A stretch of 33,329 nucleotides of DNA, from the NCBI RefSeq assembly GCF_004514425.2, contig NZ_MYFN02000026.1, forward strand, positions 1 through 33,329, in the 5' to 3' direction. The stretch is from Shinella sumterensis. Lineage in GTDB: Bacteria > Pseudomonadota > Alphaproteobacteria > Rhizobiales > Rhizobiaceae. Positions 27,401 through 33,156 of this stretch are shown one piece after another (positions within the stretch are counted from its first letter, which is position 1; every line of letters starts with the position of its first letter). Below the pieces are notes generated by a model. It searched no databases. It was given only the letters and a program-made list of their open reading frames with translations, and was not told the DNA's origin. The position numbers and the translations under genes were made by a program.

Positions 27401-27664
27401 CTCAATCCGGGCGAACGCCGGCTCATCCCGCAGGCGGGCACGGGCAATCTCACCTTCGACACGCCATCGGCCGGCGAGACCCTGATCGCCTTCTGCCGGA
27501 TCGGCGGGCTGGGCGACCAGAAGCTGACGCCCGAGAAGGCCCAGCAGCTGGCGGCGAAGTCGAAGCAGCCGTTGAGCCGCGGGCTTGCAATCAACCTTGC
27601 AAAGCAGGCAGAGCAGGACAATGGTACGAGTGGTCTCCAGATGGTGACGTTCGAGATCAAGTGA
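24422..27664 (+). CDS. Exported four-haem c-type cytochrome with C-terminal DUF4384-like domain
   Basis: A 1080-residue secreted protein. A signal peptide is seen (hydrophobic LGALLGLAMAAFCPTAF, likely cut after GAFA). Four CxxCH haem-c sites begin at Cys66 (CGACH), Cys210 (CGDCH), Cys348 (CRNCH) and Cys732 (CFDCH). The first two lie in a pair of domains like the di-haem cytochrome subunits of periplasmic dehydrogenases (FFAPNISAHPNGIGGWS, YPVMPYTSYGGM). The third lies in a short planctomycete-type cytochrome domain (GRMPLGKRPDDAEVQSLANWI). Residues about 450-930 are not recognised. Residues about 940-1030 (VGDYLSFELSTNHACELQVV) resemble DUF4384. ATG 24422 has GGAGTGAGGGA before it. First gene of the OmpA-caspase operon; its electron partner is unknown. 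Confidence 0.9.
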   Translation: MRVFNMALFQPMPRLGALLGLAMAAFCPTAFLPTGAFAIDPFAPDAYGTYQANVENGKVLFGAAGCGACHGSGDNTELLSGGMEMQTAIGKFFAPNISAHPNGIGGWSNADFLNAVMAGVDKEGDNLYPVMPYTSYGGMKPEDVLDIKAYIETMPQSDAASKEHEIAFPFSRQTTITLWKRSHFTVPAYQAREETQMERGRYLVENVGGCGDCHTPRTATYGLDLERAYEGEKGLTGAVAPDITKARMGGLASHEVFTKGLIEEGKKLSGSPLADPVMRHIAKGLSALPEEDRQAMYAFLADREVKVTPVETSATPVCSEATAETALTTGGGSAEFASAADAFIGKYCRNCHGPGESSQGSFPSGDLASIAANPAFVTPGDASKSLLYTSVTSGRMPLGKRPDDAEVQSLANWINSLNQSAMPTAVSASQTKRSRPMLKYLDFVDLALRDISQVDEHDQPFMRYFSYRDQYNGMMSCETHEIFLKRMRVLAGGFKKLLNSLSYGPELVIPEEVEGSDGLLVRIDLRDLQWSEDDYNFLINEYFYGVDPASNSQLHALSKATQTQLPIMRVDWFMSNGARPKVYNRLMKLPTNIIELEKRFGVDVAQNIERRRIVRAGFADGSSGVSDHNRMLERHDMPFGGYYWKSYDFAGDVGRQVLKRFPAGPDGVRLKAGLEPFEHDGGEMIFSLPNGMQGYYLSTNKGDQLDIGPTAIVSFRKRPIGKGVEIVNARSCFDCHFDGILSKRDQLREHIQTSTLFSKDQQDELLAVYVPQEKLNEVYKRDTERFVSALDRLGITEATAGGGKTSLKAPGGAEIFTYFADKYEDELNFEQLAAEFDMTPEEFASDIRRVADVNALRIGLDWVATLEAGSTIPRVEVEEQFALMLEPLRQLKPLKRGVNHEVAAAETAHTQPTTDNTEDPVQTAYAVPAYKQDDKAQADKVKLAVHVASTSAKVGDYLSFELSTNHACELQVVYVEDTGTVEIIPDVMIGNTTLNPGERRLIPQAGTGNLTFDTPSAGETLIAFCRIGGLGDQKLTPEKAQQLAAKSKQPLSRGLAINLAKQAEQDNGTSGLQMVTFEIK

Positions 27665-27670
27665 CAACGG

Positions 27671-27694
27671 GGCAGGGGCGACCGCGCCCCTGCC
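27671..27694 (+). other. Strong intercistronic hairpin
   Basis: A perfect 10-bp GC-rich stem (27671-27680 with 27685-27694) with a 4-base ACCG loop starts 6 bases after the cytochrome stop. No T-run follows. It may stabilise the upstream mRNA or lower expression of the downstream genes rather than end transcription outright. Confidence 0.6.
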
Positions 27695-27728
27695 TGACCC
27701 ATTCGAGGATATGAGGGCTGGACCGACA

Positions 27729-28622
27729 ATGCTGATGCGATCCCTTGCGGCGACATTCTTCGTGCTCGCCGGTGCTGCGCCGGCGGCTGCCACCTGCGAC
27801 GCTTTCAAGGGGGTCGTGGAGGCCTTCAATGCAGGCGACGCGCGGAAGGCGCATTCGATCGCCGAGACGGCCGGCACGGCCAATTGCAGCGCCAACGAGC
27901 GCACGCTGGTCGGCCGCATCGCCGGCCTGACCGCCTTCAACCGCATTTCCACGGCGGTGGCGGGCGGCGACAGGCTGGATGCGCACCGCACGGAACTGGA
28001 GGACCTCCAGAAGGCTTATGGCGGCCCCTGGCAGGTGTTCGACGCGCTGGGCGATCTCGCGCGCGAGCGCAAGGATTACGAGGCGGCCTCGCGCTTCTAC
28101 CAGATGGCGCTGGAGGACGGATCGAACGAGACGCTGACGCCGGAATGGATGGCGCCCGACGAGCAATACATCCTGCGGCTCGACAAGCTGGCCAGCGAGA
28201 TGCGCCTTGCCGCGCCGCGACCGGTGCAGCTCGCCATGCGCGGCGGCTGCAAGGTCTCGTTCCGCGGCGTGAAGATCAAGAAGAAGTCGACGCCCGTTCG
28301 CTACGTCTTCGGCACGGCGGATTTCACGCCCGACGGCGTGGCGGCGGCCAAGGACCTTTCCGAATGCCTGAAGGCGGTGAAGCCGGCCTCCATCACGCTG
28401 ATCGGCCACACTGACCCTGTCGGATCCGCCGCCGCGAACTACAAGCTCTCGCTCGCCCGCGCCGAGACGCTGAAGGCCTACCTGCACGATGCCGGCTATG
28501 CCGGCACGATCGCCACGGTCGGCAAGGGCGAGGACGAGCCCTTCAAGCCGGACGACGCCAGCGCCTATGACACGGAAACGCTGAACCAGCTGCATCGCCG
28601 CGTGGAAGTGGACGTGGAATGA
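27729..28622 (+). CDS. OmpA-family peptidoglycan-binding protein
   Basis: A 297-residue exported protein. The signal peptide is MLMRSLAATFFVLAGAAPAAA. The middle (about 25-165) is helical with a TPR-like look (VFDALGDLARERKDYEAASRFYQMAL). The C-terminal OmpA domain (about 185-297) has YVFGTADFTPDG, TLIGHTDPVGSAAANYKLS and LARAETLKAYL, the residues that grip meso-diaminopimelate in peptidoglycan, ending in HRRVEVDVE. ATG 27729 is preferred over 27711 because GAGGGCTGGA lies 6-15 bases before it and the signal peptide then begins cleanly. Its stop overlaps the start of the next gene (ATGA, 28619-28622). It probably anchors the system to the cell wall. Confidence 0.88.
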   Translation: MLMRSLAATFFVLAGAAPAAATCDAFKGVVEAFNAGDARKAHSIAETAGTANCSANERTLVGRIAGLTAFNRISTAVAGGDRLDAHRTELEDLQKAYGGPWQVFDALGDLARERKDYEAASRFYQMALEDGSNETLTPEWMAPDEQYILRLDKLASEMRLAAPRPVQLAMRGGCKVSFRGVKIKKKSTPVRYVFGTADFTPDGVAAAKDLSECLKAVKPASITLIGHTDPVGSAAANYKLSLARAETLKAYLHDAGYAGTIATVGKGEDEPFKPDDASAYDTETLNQLHRRVEVDVE

Positions 28623-30173
28623 GAATGCCCAGACCCCTATACCGCCTGCTTGCGCTTTCGCTCGCCGTCGCGCTTCCCGGCCCAGCACTTGCCGCCCAGA
28701 CCTACGGGCTCGTCGTCGGCGTCGACCAGTATCCCAACGACGTGAGCCTTGATGGTGCCGTGCGCGATGCCGAAGATGTCTATCGCGCGATGTCGTCCGC
28801 CGGGTTCGAGGTCCACCAACGAACAGGCGCGCAAGGACGATATCCGCAAGGCCTGGACGGATCTGGTGGCGAAGGCCGCGGCCGGCGATACGATCATCTT
28901 CACCTATGCCGGCCACGGCGCGCAGATGCCCGAACTCATCGCAGGCGACGAGGCCGACGGTCTGGACGAATTTCTCCAGCTGCCGGGTTTCGACCGCAAC
29001 CGCGCCGCTGAGACCTTCAACGAGATCATCGTCGACAACGAGATGAACGCCTGGTTCGGCGAGGCGGAGAGCAAGGGCGTGCATGTGCTCTTCGTCTCCG
29101 ACAGCTGCTTTTCCGGCGGCATGAGCCGATCGGTCAGCGGCAAGACGCGCCTTGCGCCGGCGGTGACGGTGAAGCTCGCCGCGCCCTCGCAGGAGGCGGT
29201 CGACGGCGCGAAGGTCAAGGAGATCGATTTCAAGCAGGTGACGGTGCTCGCCGCATCGCTCGAAAGCCAGCCGACGCCGGAAGTCATCATCGACGGCGAG
29301 CCGCGCGGCGCCTTGAGCTGGAGCTTTGCACGCGCCGTCGAGGGCAGCGCGGATCGCGACGATGACGGCGTGATCACCCGCATCGAGCTGGAGGACTATA
29401 TCTTCAGCAATGTGAAGAACCGTTCCGAAGCGTTGCAGGTGCCCAATTTCATGCCGCAGGTGGCGCGCTCGGAAAGCGAAGTCGTGGTGCGGCTGACACG
29501 CGGCCTTCCGGCGGGCACCGATGGCGGCGCTGCCACGGGCACAACGTCCAAGCTCGTGAAGCCGGCTAAGGATCTCGGCTGGACGGGCCAGATCGCTCTC
29601 GACATCACGGGGACCGCCGAGCGCCCGAACAATGCCGAAGGCACCGGCACGCCGTTCCGCTGGGACGTGGAGAGCGGCGTGTTCTACACGCCGAATGGCG
29701 ATGTCGCGGGCGAGAACGTCGGCGCGGACCGCATCCAGTCGGTCGTCGACAAGTTCGTGCTCCTCGACTTCCTGAAGGCGATGGCGAGCCAGAACCCGGG
29801 CTCGGTATCGCTCAAGCCCGTGCGCGATATCTACGCGGCCGGCGACCGCCTGCGCTTCGATGCGCCGCCCGGCCGCTATCCCAACATGCTCGTCTTCAAT
29901 CTCGCCAATACGGGCGAAGTGCAGTTCCTCGACATGCAGGCGGCGGGCACCGAAAGCGGGCAGTTCAAGCTCACCGACGTCGAGGTGGTGAAGCCCTATG
30001 GCGCGGACCATCTGATCACCATCTGGACGGCGGAACCGGTCGATGCCATCGGCGCCGTCCTCGCCGATCCGAAGGTGACGCCGCAAACGCTGCTGCAAGC
30101 GCTCATGACCCGTCTCGACGGCAAGGAAGCCAGCGTCGCCATCCAGCCCCTCTATACGCGGGAAACGCTCTGA
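28619..30173 (+). pseudogene. Exported caspase-like protease with a frameshift (caspase 1)
   Basis: The reading starts at ATG 28619 with a signal peptide (LLALSLAVALPGPALA) and a good caspase N-terminus, YGLVVGVDQYPNDVSLDGAVRDAEDVYRAMSSAGFEV. It then leaves frame near 28811-28814. The continuation TNEQARKDDIRKAW is in the next frame and runs to 30173. Removing one base gives 517 residues. The catalytic pair lies after the shift: His at 28914-28916 (YAGHGAQ) and Cys at 29106-29108 (SDSCFSGG). An EF-hand loop is encoded at 29352-29387 (DRDDDGVITRIE), and a DUF4384-like region follows about 29800-30060. Without correction the original frame stops at 29011. Stop and next start overlap (TGATG). 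Confidence 0.82.
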
Positions 30174-31690
30174 TGATCCGCTATGCTGCAGCTCTTCTGC
30201 TTTCGCTTTCTTTCGCCACATTCGCGGCGGCAGCCGACCGGGCGCTCATCGTCGGCATCGGCACCTATGCCAACCTGCCGGAAAAGATGTTTCTGGAAGG
30301 CCCGAAGAACGACGCTCCTCTCATCGAGAAACTGCTGAAGGAAAAGCTCGGCTATGGAGCGGATTCGATCCGCGTCCTGCGCGACGCGCAGGCGACGCGC
30401 GCCGCCATCCTCGCCAGCATCGACGAGTGGCTCATCAACGGCACGCAGCCGGGGGACCGGGTCTATTTCTACTTCTCCGGCCACGGCCTGCAGGTGAAGG
30501 ACGTGAGCGGTGACGAGGAGGATGGCCTGGACGAGGCGCTGTCGACCTACGACATCGTGGCCGGCAATGGCGACTGGTCGAACGTGATCCTCGACGACGA
30601 GATCGATGCCATGCTCGCCAAGCTGAAGGACCGCGCCGTCACCATCGTCATCGACGCGTGCCATTCCGGCACCATCTCGCGCTCCCTGTCGACGGAGGTC
30701 GGCGATGCCATGGAAAGCGCGCGGTTCCTGCCGCGTCCTCATGCCAAGCCGGCCGACGCGGTGAAGACGCGCGGCCTGCGCGTCGATGTCGCCGTGGTGA
30801 AGCCCGAGGTCGCCAAGGAGAGCGGCGTGGAAGCGTGGAGTGCCGCCTCTTCCTACCAGGTGGCCTGGGACGATACGCGCCTGCCGCCGGAAGAGCGTCA
30901 CGGCGTCTTCACGCTGTCCTACGTCAACGGCCACGAGATTTCGGCCGCCGACAGCAATGGCAACGGTATCGTCTCGAACGCGGAACTGCTCGAATACGTC
31001 AAGAAGCAGTCCCAGAGCTATTGCGCGGCGCAAAGCCAGTGCCAGGGCCTCGATCCGCAGCTCGAGGTGAACTATGCGCTGCTCGGCGCCAGCGCCGTAA
31101 GCCCGGCGGTGACGGCCACGGACACGCAGCAGCAGGTGCCGGATGAGGGCAAGATCGAAGAGGTGAAGGTCGAAAATACGCAGCAGACCGCCTATGTGGC
31201 GGCCGACCCGGTCGATGCCGTCGGCGACATTCTCGGCAAGGCCGAGAGCGGCGACGTCCAGGTTTCGCTGTCCTCGGATCATCTCAAGAACGGCGACAGC
31301 TTCCGCATCTCGGTGACGAGCCGCACGGGTGGCCATCTCATCCTTTACGACGTCGACAAGGACGGCAAGGCGACCCAGATCTTCCCGAACGAAGCGGCGC
31401 AGAAGATCACGCGGCTGGCGCCGGGCACGCCGATCACCATTCCCGACGATTATTACGGCTTCGATTTCGAGGCGGAAGGGCCGAGCGAGAATGTGCTGGT
31501 CGCCATCGTCGTCGCCGACGACGTCGATCTCACCGCGGTCGCGCCGAACGATTACGGCCTGACCAAGGAACTGGATGCCCGCACCACCATCGCCGACATC
31601 GCCGGCACGCTCAAGCAGACCTGGACGCGCGATGTGGAGAATCGCAGCGTCGACTGGTCGCTTGGCCTCCTGAAATACACCGTCCATTGA
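30173..31690 (+). CDS. Exported caspase-like protease (C14) with EF-hand loop and DUF4384-like domain
   Basis: A 505-residue intact protein. A signal peptide (MIRYAAALLLSLSFATFAAA) is followed by a caspase-fold domain starting RALIVGIGTYANLP. The catalytic dyad is His104 (YFSGHGLQ) and Cys163 (VIDACHSG). DEEDGLDEAL between them is the usual acidic stretch. Residues 260-271 (DSNGNGIVSNAE) match the 12-residue EF-hand calcium loop at every ligand position. About 360-450 (GDVQVSLSSDHLKNGDSFRI onward) is DUF4384-like. Bacterial caspase homologues of the metacaspase/orthocaspase kind cut after Arg or Lys and may need Ca2+; that is family knowledge, not shown here. Last gene of the operon. Confidence 0.92.
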   Translation: MIRYAAALLLSLSFATFAAAADRALIVGIGTYANLPEKMFLEGPKNDAPLIEKLLKEKLGYGADSIRVLRDAQATRAAILASIDEWLINGTQPGDRVYFYFSGHGLQVKDVSGDEEDGLDEALSTYDIVAGNGDWSNVILDDEIDAMLAKLKDRAVTIVIDACHSGTISRSLSTEVGDAMESARFLPRPHAKPADAVKTRGLRVDVAVVKPEVAKESGVEAWSAASSYQVAWDDTRLPPEERHGVFTLSYVNGHEISAADSNGNGIVSNAELLEYVKKQSQSYCAAQSQCQGLDPQLEVNYALLGASAVSPAVTATDTQQQVPDEGKIEEVKVENTQQTAYVAADPVDAVGDILGKAESGDVQVSLSSDHLKNGDSFRISVTSRTGGHLILYDVDKDGKATQIFPNEAAQKITRLAPGTPITIPDDYYGFDFEAEGPSENVLVAIVVADDVDLTAVAPNDYGLTKELDARTTIADIAGTLKQTWTRDVENRSVDWSLGLLKYTVH

Positions 31691-31773
31691 GCCGCCCGGC
31701 CGCCGCGGCTTCCCGCGAAGTCGGGGCGGTCGACACGACGTTGCAAAAGCTGTTTTCCCGTGCATTTTCCGGG

Positions 31774-31802
31774 TTGACCATGCACACCCTCCTGCCTATG
31801 TT
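31774..31802 (+). promoter_or_regulatory. Sigma-70 promoter of tRNA-Lys
   Basis: TTGACC (31774-31779) and TATGTT (31797-31802) are separated by 17 bases and lie 35 bases before the tRNA 5' end. This suits the TTGAC/CTATAT-like housekeeping promoters of rhizobia. The rest of the gap from 31691 shows no gene. Confidence 0.6.
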
Positions 31803-31837
31803 CCGCCCACTTCCGCGGGGCGCTTCGCACCGCCTGG

Positions 31838-31913
31838 GAGCGCGTAGCTCAGCCGGTAGAGCAACTGACTTTTAATCAGTAGGTCCAGGGTTCGAATCCC
31901 TGCGCGCTCACCA
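31838..31913 (+). tRNA. tRNA-Lys (anticodon UUU)
   Basis: A complete 76-base cloverleaf. The acceptor stem GAGCGCG pairs with CGCGCTC (31903-31909), the D stem GCTC with GAGC, and the anticodon stem ACTGA with TCAGT. The loop is CTTTTAA with anticodon TTT at 31871-31873. The T stem is CAGGG/CCCTG around TTCGAAT. Discriminator A and an encoded CCA end it. It sits exactly between the conserved chromosome and a lower-GC accessory segment, a common integration site. Confidence 0.98.
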
Positions 31914-31986
31914 CAAAATCAAGCACTTAAGCTGGAAAAGACTGTATCTTGGAGTGGATCATTGCCTCCGGGGTAGCAAACAGGGT

Positions 31987-32018
31987 AACGGGCGCTGGTT
32001 TCTTCAGCGCCCGTTTTG
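31987..32018 (+). terminator. Rho-independent terminator downstream of tRNA-Lys
   Basis: A perfect 11-bp stem (31987-31997 with 32005-32015) with a 7-base loop. The right arm ends in TT and is followed by TTG, giving a short T-run. It lies 73 bases past the tRNA and probably ends its transcript. Confidence 0.75.
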
Positions 32019-32064
32019 CGTTTATAGATGTCCTCAAATTAGAGCACGACCCTTATCGTGCGCA

Positions 32065-32307
32065 TCATCCTCCGGATGGTTTCTTGTCATCGACGTAGCC
32101 AAAGAACACGCGAAGACTGTCAAGGTCGGCAACTCCGCTTTCCGAAGGGTCTTCCTCCCTGTCGTCGGCTGCGTCATATTCCTGGTCAAAGCCGTCCTCC
32201 AGGTCGCAATCCCCATCTTCCATGTCGAGCATACTGATGAGCCGCTCGATTTCGGCCTCGATGATCTGGCGACGTGCCGCAGGTTGAATGTGGCGAGGGA
32301 CGTGCAT
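32065..32307 (-). CDS. Small acidic hypothetical protein
   Basis: An 80-residue protein. The basic, alanine-rich start MHVPRHIQPAARRQIIEAEI leads into IERLISMLDMEDGDCDLEDG and then a strongly acidic stretch (QEYDAADDREEDPSE). The opening resembles small uncharacterised proteins that occur in rhizobial accessory regions, with a short IERLI-LD helix and an aspartate/glutamate-rich tail. No function is known. The start codon lies 3 bases after the stop of the start-less frame at 32311-32640, which suggests the two were once one operon. The opposite-strand frame (31954-32367) looks like a shadow. Confidence 0.55.
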   Translation of the reverse strand: MHVPRHIQPAARRQIIEAEIERLISMLDMEDGDCDLEDGFDQEYDAADDREEDPSESGVADLDSLRVFFGYVDDKKPSGG

Positions 32308-32310
32308 GGC

Positions 32311-32640
32311 TCATGCCTCCCCTATGACCCGGATGGTTTCTTGGATGAAGCGAGCAATGGCGGATAGGGTGCTGTTCACGTTCATTTTCGCCATACCGGA
32401 AACGATTTCGTCGCCTGCGAACACTTCCGCCTTTATTCTGAGTCCAATAGCCGTAAGCGCAGGTTCGTTCCAGACTGCATCTGCTTCATGGCGATGGTTA
32501 ACCCGCGCGGTGGATAAAGAGCTCTTCCCAATCTCACCTGGATAATGAAGCGAAGCACGCTCGATCCGGTTCTCTTGAAATTCGCCTACTTGGATCGGGC
32601 CCGTAGCGATGGGTTTGCGCCCATGATTGATTCGGCTCCG
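32311..32640 (-). pseudogene. Coding-like open frame without a start codon
   Basis: A 109-codon frame bounded by a TGA at 32641-32643 and ending with TGA at 32311-32313. It reads like protein (NHRHEADAVWNEPALTAIGL and later STLSAIARFIQETIRVIGEA) but has no ATG, GTG or TTG in its first two thirds. The only starts are GTG 32424 (37 residues) and ATG 32394 (27 residues). It may be the remains of a larger gene, or encode only a short peptide. The 477 bases from 32308 to 32784 hold nothing else except a possible promoter. Confidence 0.35.
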
Positions 32641-32714
32641 TCAAGCAAAAGTAGGCTACTCCCCAGATTTTTAGAAAATACCCTGTGAATAACTCTGGGT
32701 TCCGAGAAACGGTA

Positions 32715-32744
32715 TTCCAGCCAGTCTTTAAAACGTTGTATAAC
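32715..32744 (+). promoter_or_regulatory. Possible promoter of the AlpA-like gene
   Basis: TATAAC (32739-32744) is a good -10 match, but the -35 (TTCCAG, 32715-32720, spacer 18) is poor. A 5-bp inverted repeat, CCAGT (32721-32725) and ACTGG (32743-32747), brackets it and could mark a regulator site. The stretch is clearly richer in A+T than the chromosome to the left. Confidence 0.35.
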
Positions 32745-32784
32745 TGGATCGTTCTTATTGATTTTCGAAAGGAAACGAGAACAG

Positions 32785-32967
32785 ATGACCTACCTGACTT
32801 CTACGCAGGTAATAGAGCGCTACAAGATTAGCCAAATGTCTCTGTGGCGCTGGACAAAAAGCACCGCGCTGAACTTTCCGAAACCGATGGTTATCAATCG
32901 CCGCAAGCTTTGGAATGCGGAAGAGCTAGCCAAGTGGGAAAGGGAGCAAGCAAAGGGGGCGGCATGA
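32785..32967 (+). CDS. AlpA-like helix-turn-helix DNA-binding protein
   Basis: A 60-residue protein with an excisionase/AlpA-type winged helix: YLTSTQVIERYKISQMSLWRWTK, LNFPKPMVINRRKLWNAEELAKWERE. The pattern (helix-turn-helix, then a FPKP loop, then a W and an E-rich helix) is typical of AlpA regulators carried by prophages and integrative elements, where they control integrase or excision genes. ATG 32785 has AAAGGAAACGAGA upstream; the TTG at 32758 is unlikely. It overlaps the next ORF by ATGA. Its presence next to a tRNA gene supports an integrated element. Confidence 0.8.
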   Translation: MTYLTSTQVIERYKISQMSLWRWTKSTALNFPKPMVINRRKLWNAEELAKWEREQAKGAA

Positions 32968-33086
32968 ATAGCCCCAAAAGCAAAACGGCCCCGGTGTCAG
33001 TCGCCAAACCATCCACCGAAGCCGTCATTTCAAGAAGCCAGGCACTGCCCGGCCACTCCGTAGCCATGGAAAAAGGTACCCCCTGA
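32964..33086 (+). CDS. Short ORF apparently truncated by an insertion sequence
   Basis: A 40-codon frame coupled to the AlpA-like gene by ATGA (32964-32967). It reads MNSPKSKTAPVSVAKPSTEA and ends just after MEKGTP. Its stop TGA (33084-33086) seems to be the first bases of the IS element, so the natural gene probably continued beyond the insertion. No homology is recognised. Confidence 0.5.
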   Translation: MNSPKSKTAPVSVAKPSTEAVISRSQALPGHSVAMEKGTP

Positions 33087-33129
33087 ACTGCCCCCACTTT
33101 CGACCGGACAGTCGGCATAAGCAGAAAGG

Positions 33130-33147
33130 CTCAAGCACAGGCTTGAG
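33130..33147. other. Hairpin in the IS leader
   Basis: CTCAAGC (33130-33136) pairs perfectly with GCTTGAG (33141-33147) around ACAG. It lies 9 bases before the transposase ATG, where such stems in insertion sequences often limit translation from outside transcripts. Confidence 0.5.
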
Positions 33148-33156
33148 GACAGGCTT

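Noticed and set aside
24215-27991. A 1258-codon minus-strand open frame opposite the cytochrome gene
   Set aside because: It is a high-GC antisense shadow rich in R, H, D and A with no domain, while the plus strand has a signal peptide, haem motifs and a ribosome site.
28749-30173. Independent caspase gene starting at ATG 28749
   Set aside because: The first 20 residues (MMVPCAMPKMSIARC) are an out-of-frame reading of the conserved caspase N-terminus, and there is no signal peptide, so this is the 3' part of a frameshifted gene.
27657-30221. An 854-codon minus-strand open frame opposite OmpA and caspase 1
   Set aside because: Shadow of the plus-strand genes; no recognisable motif, and the plus strand carries catalytic motifs.
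31954-32367. Plus-strand 137-codon ORF after the tRNA
   Set aside because: Begins inside the terminator region, lacks a ribosome site and overlaps a more protein-like minus-strand gene.
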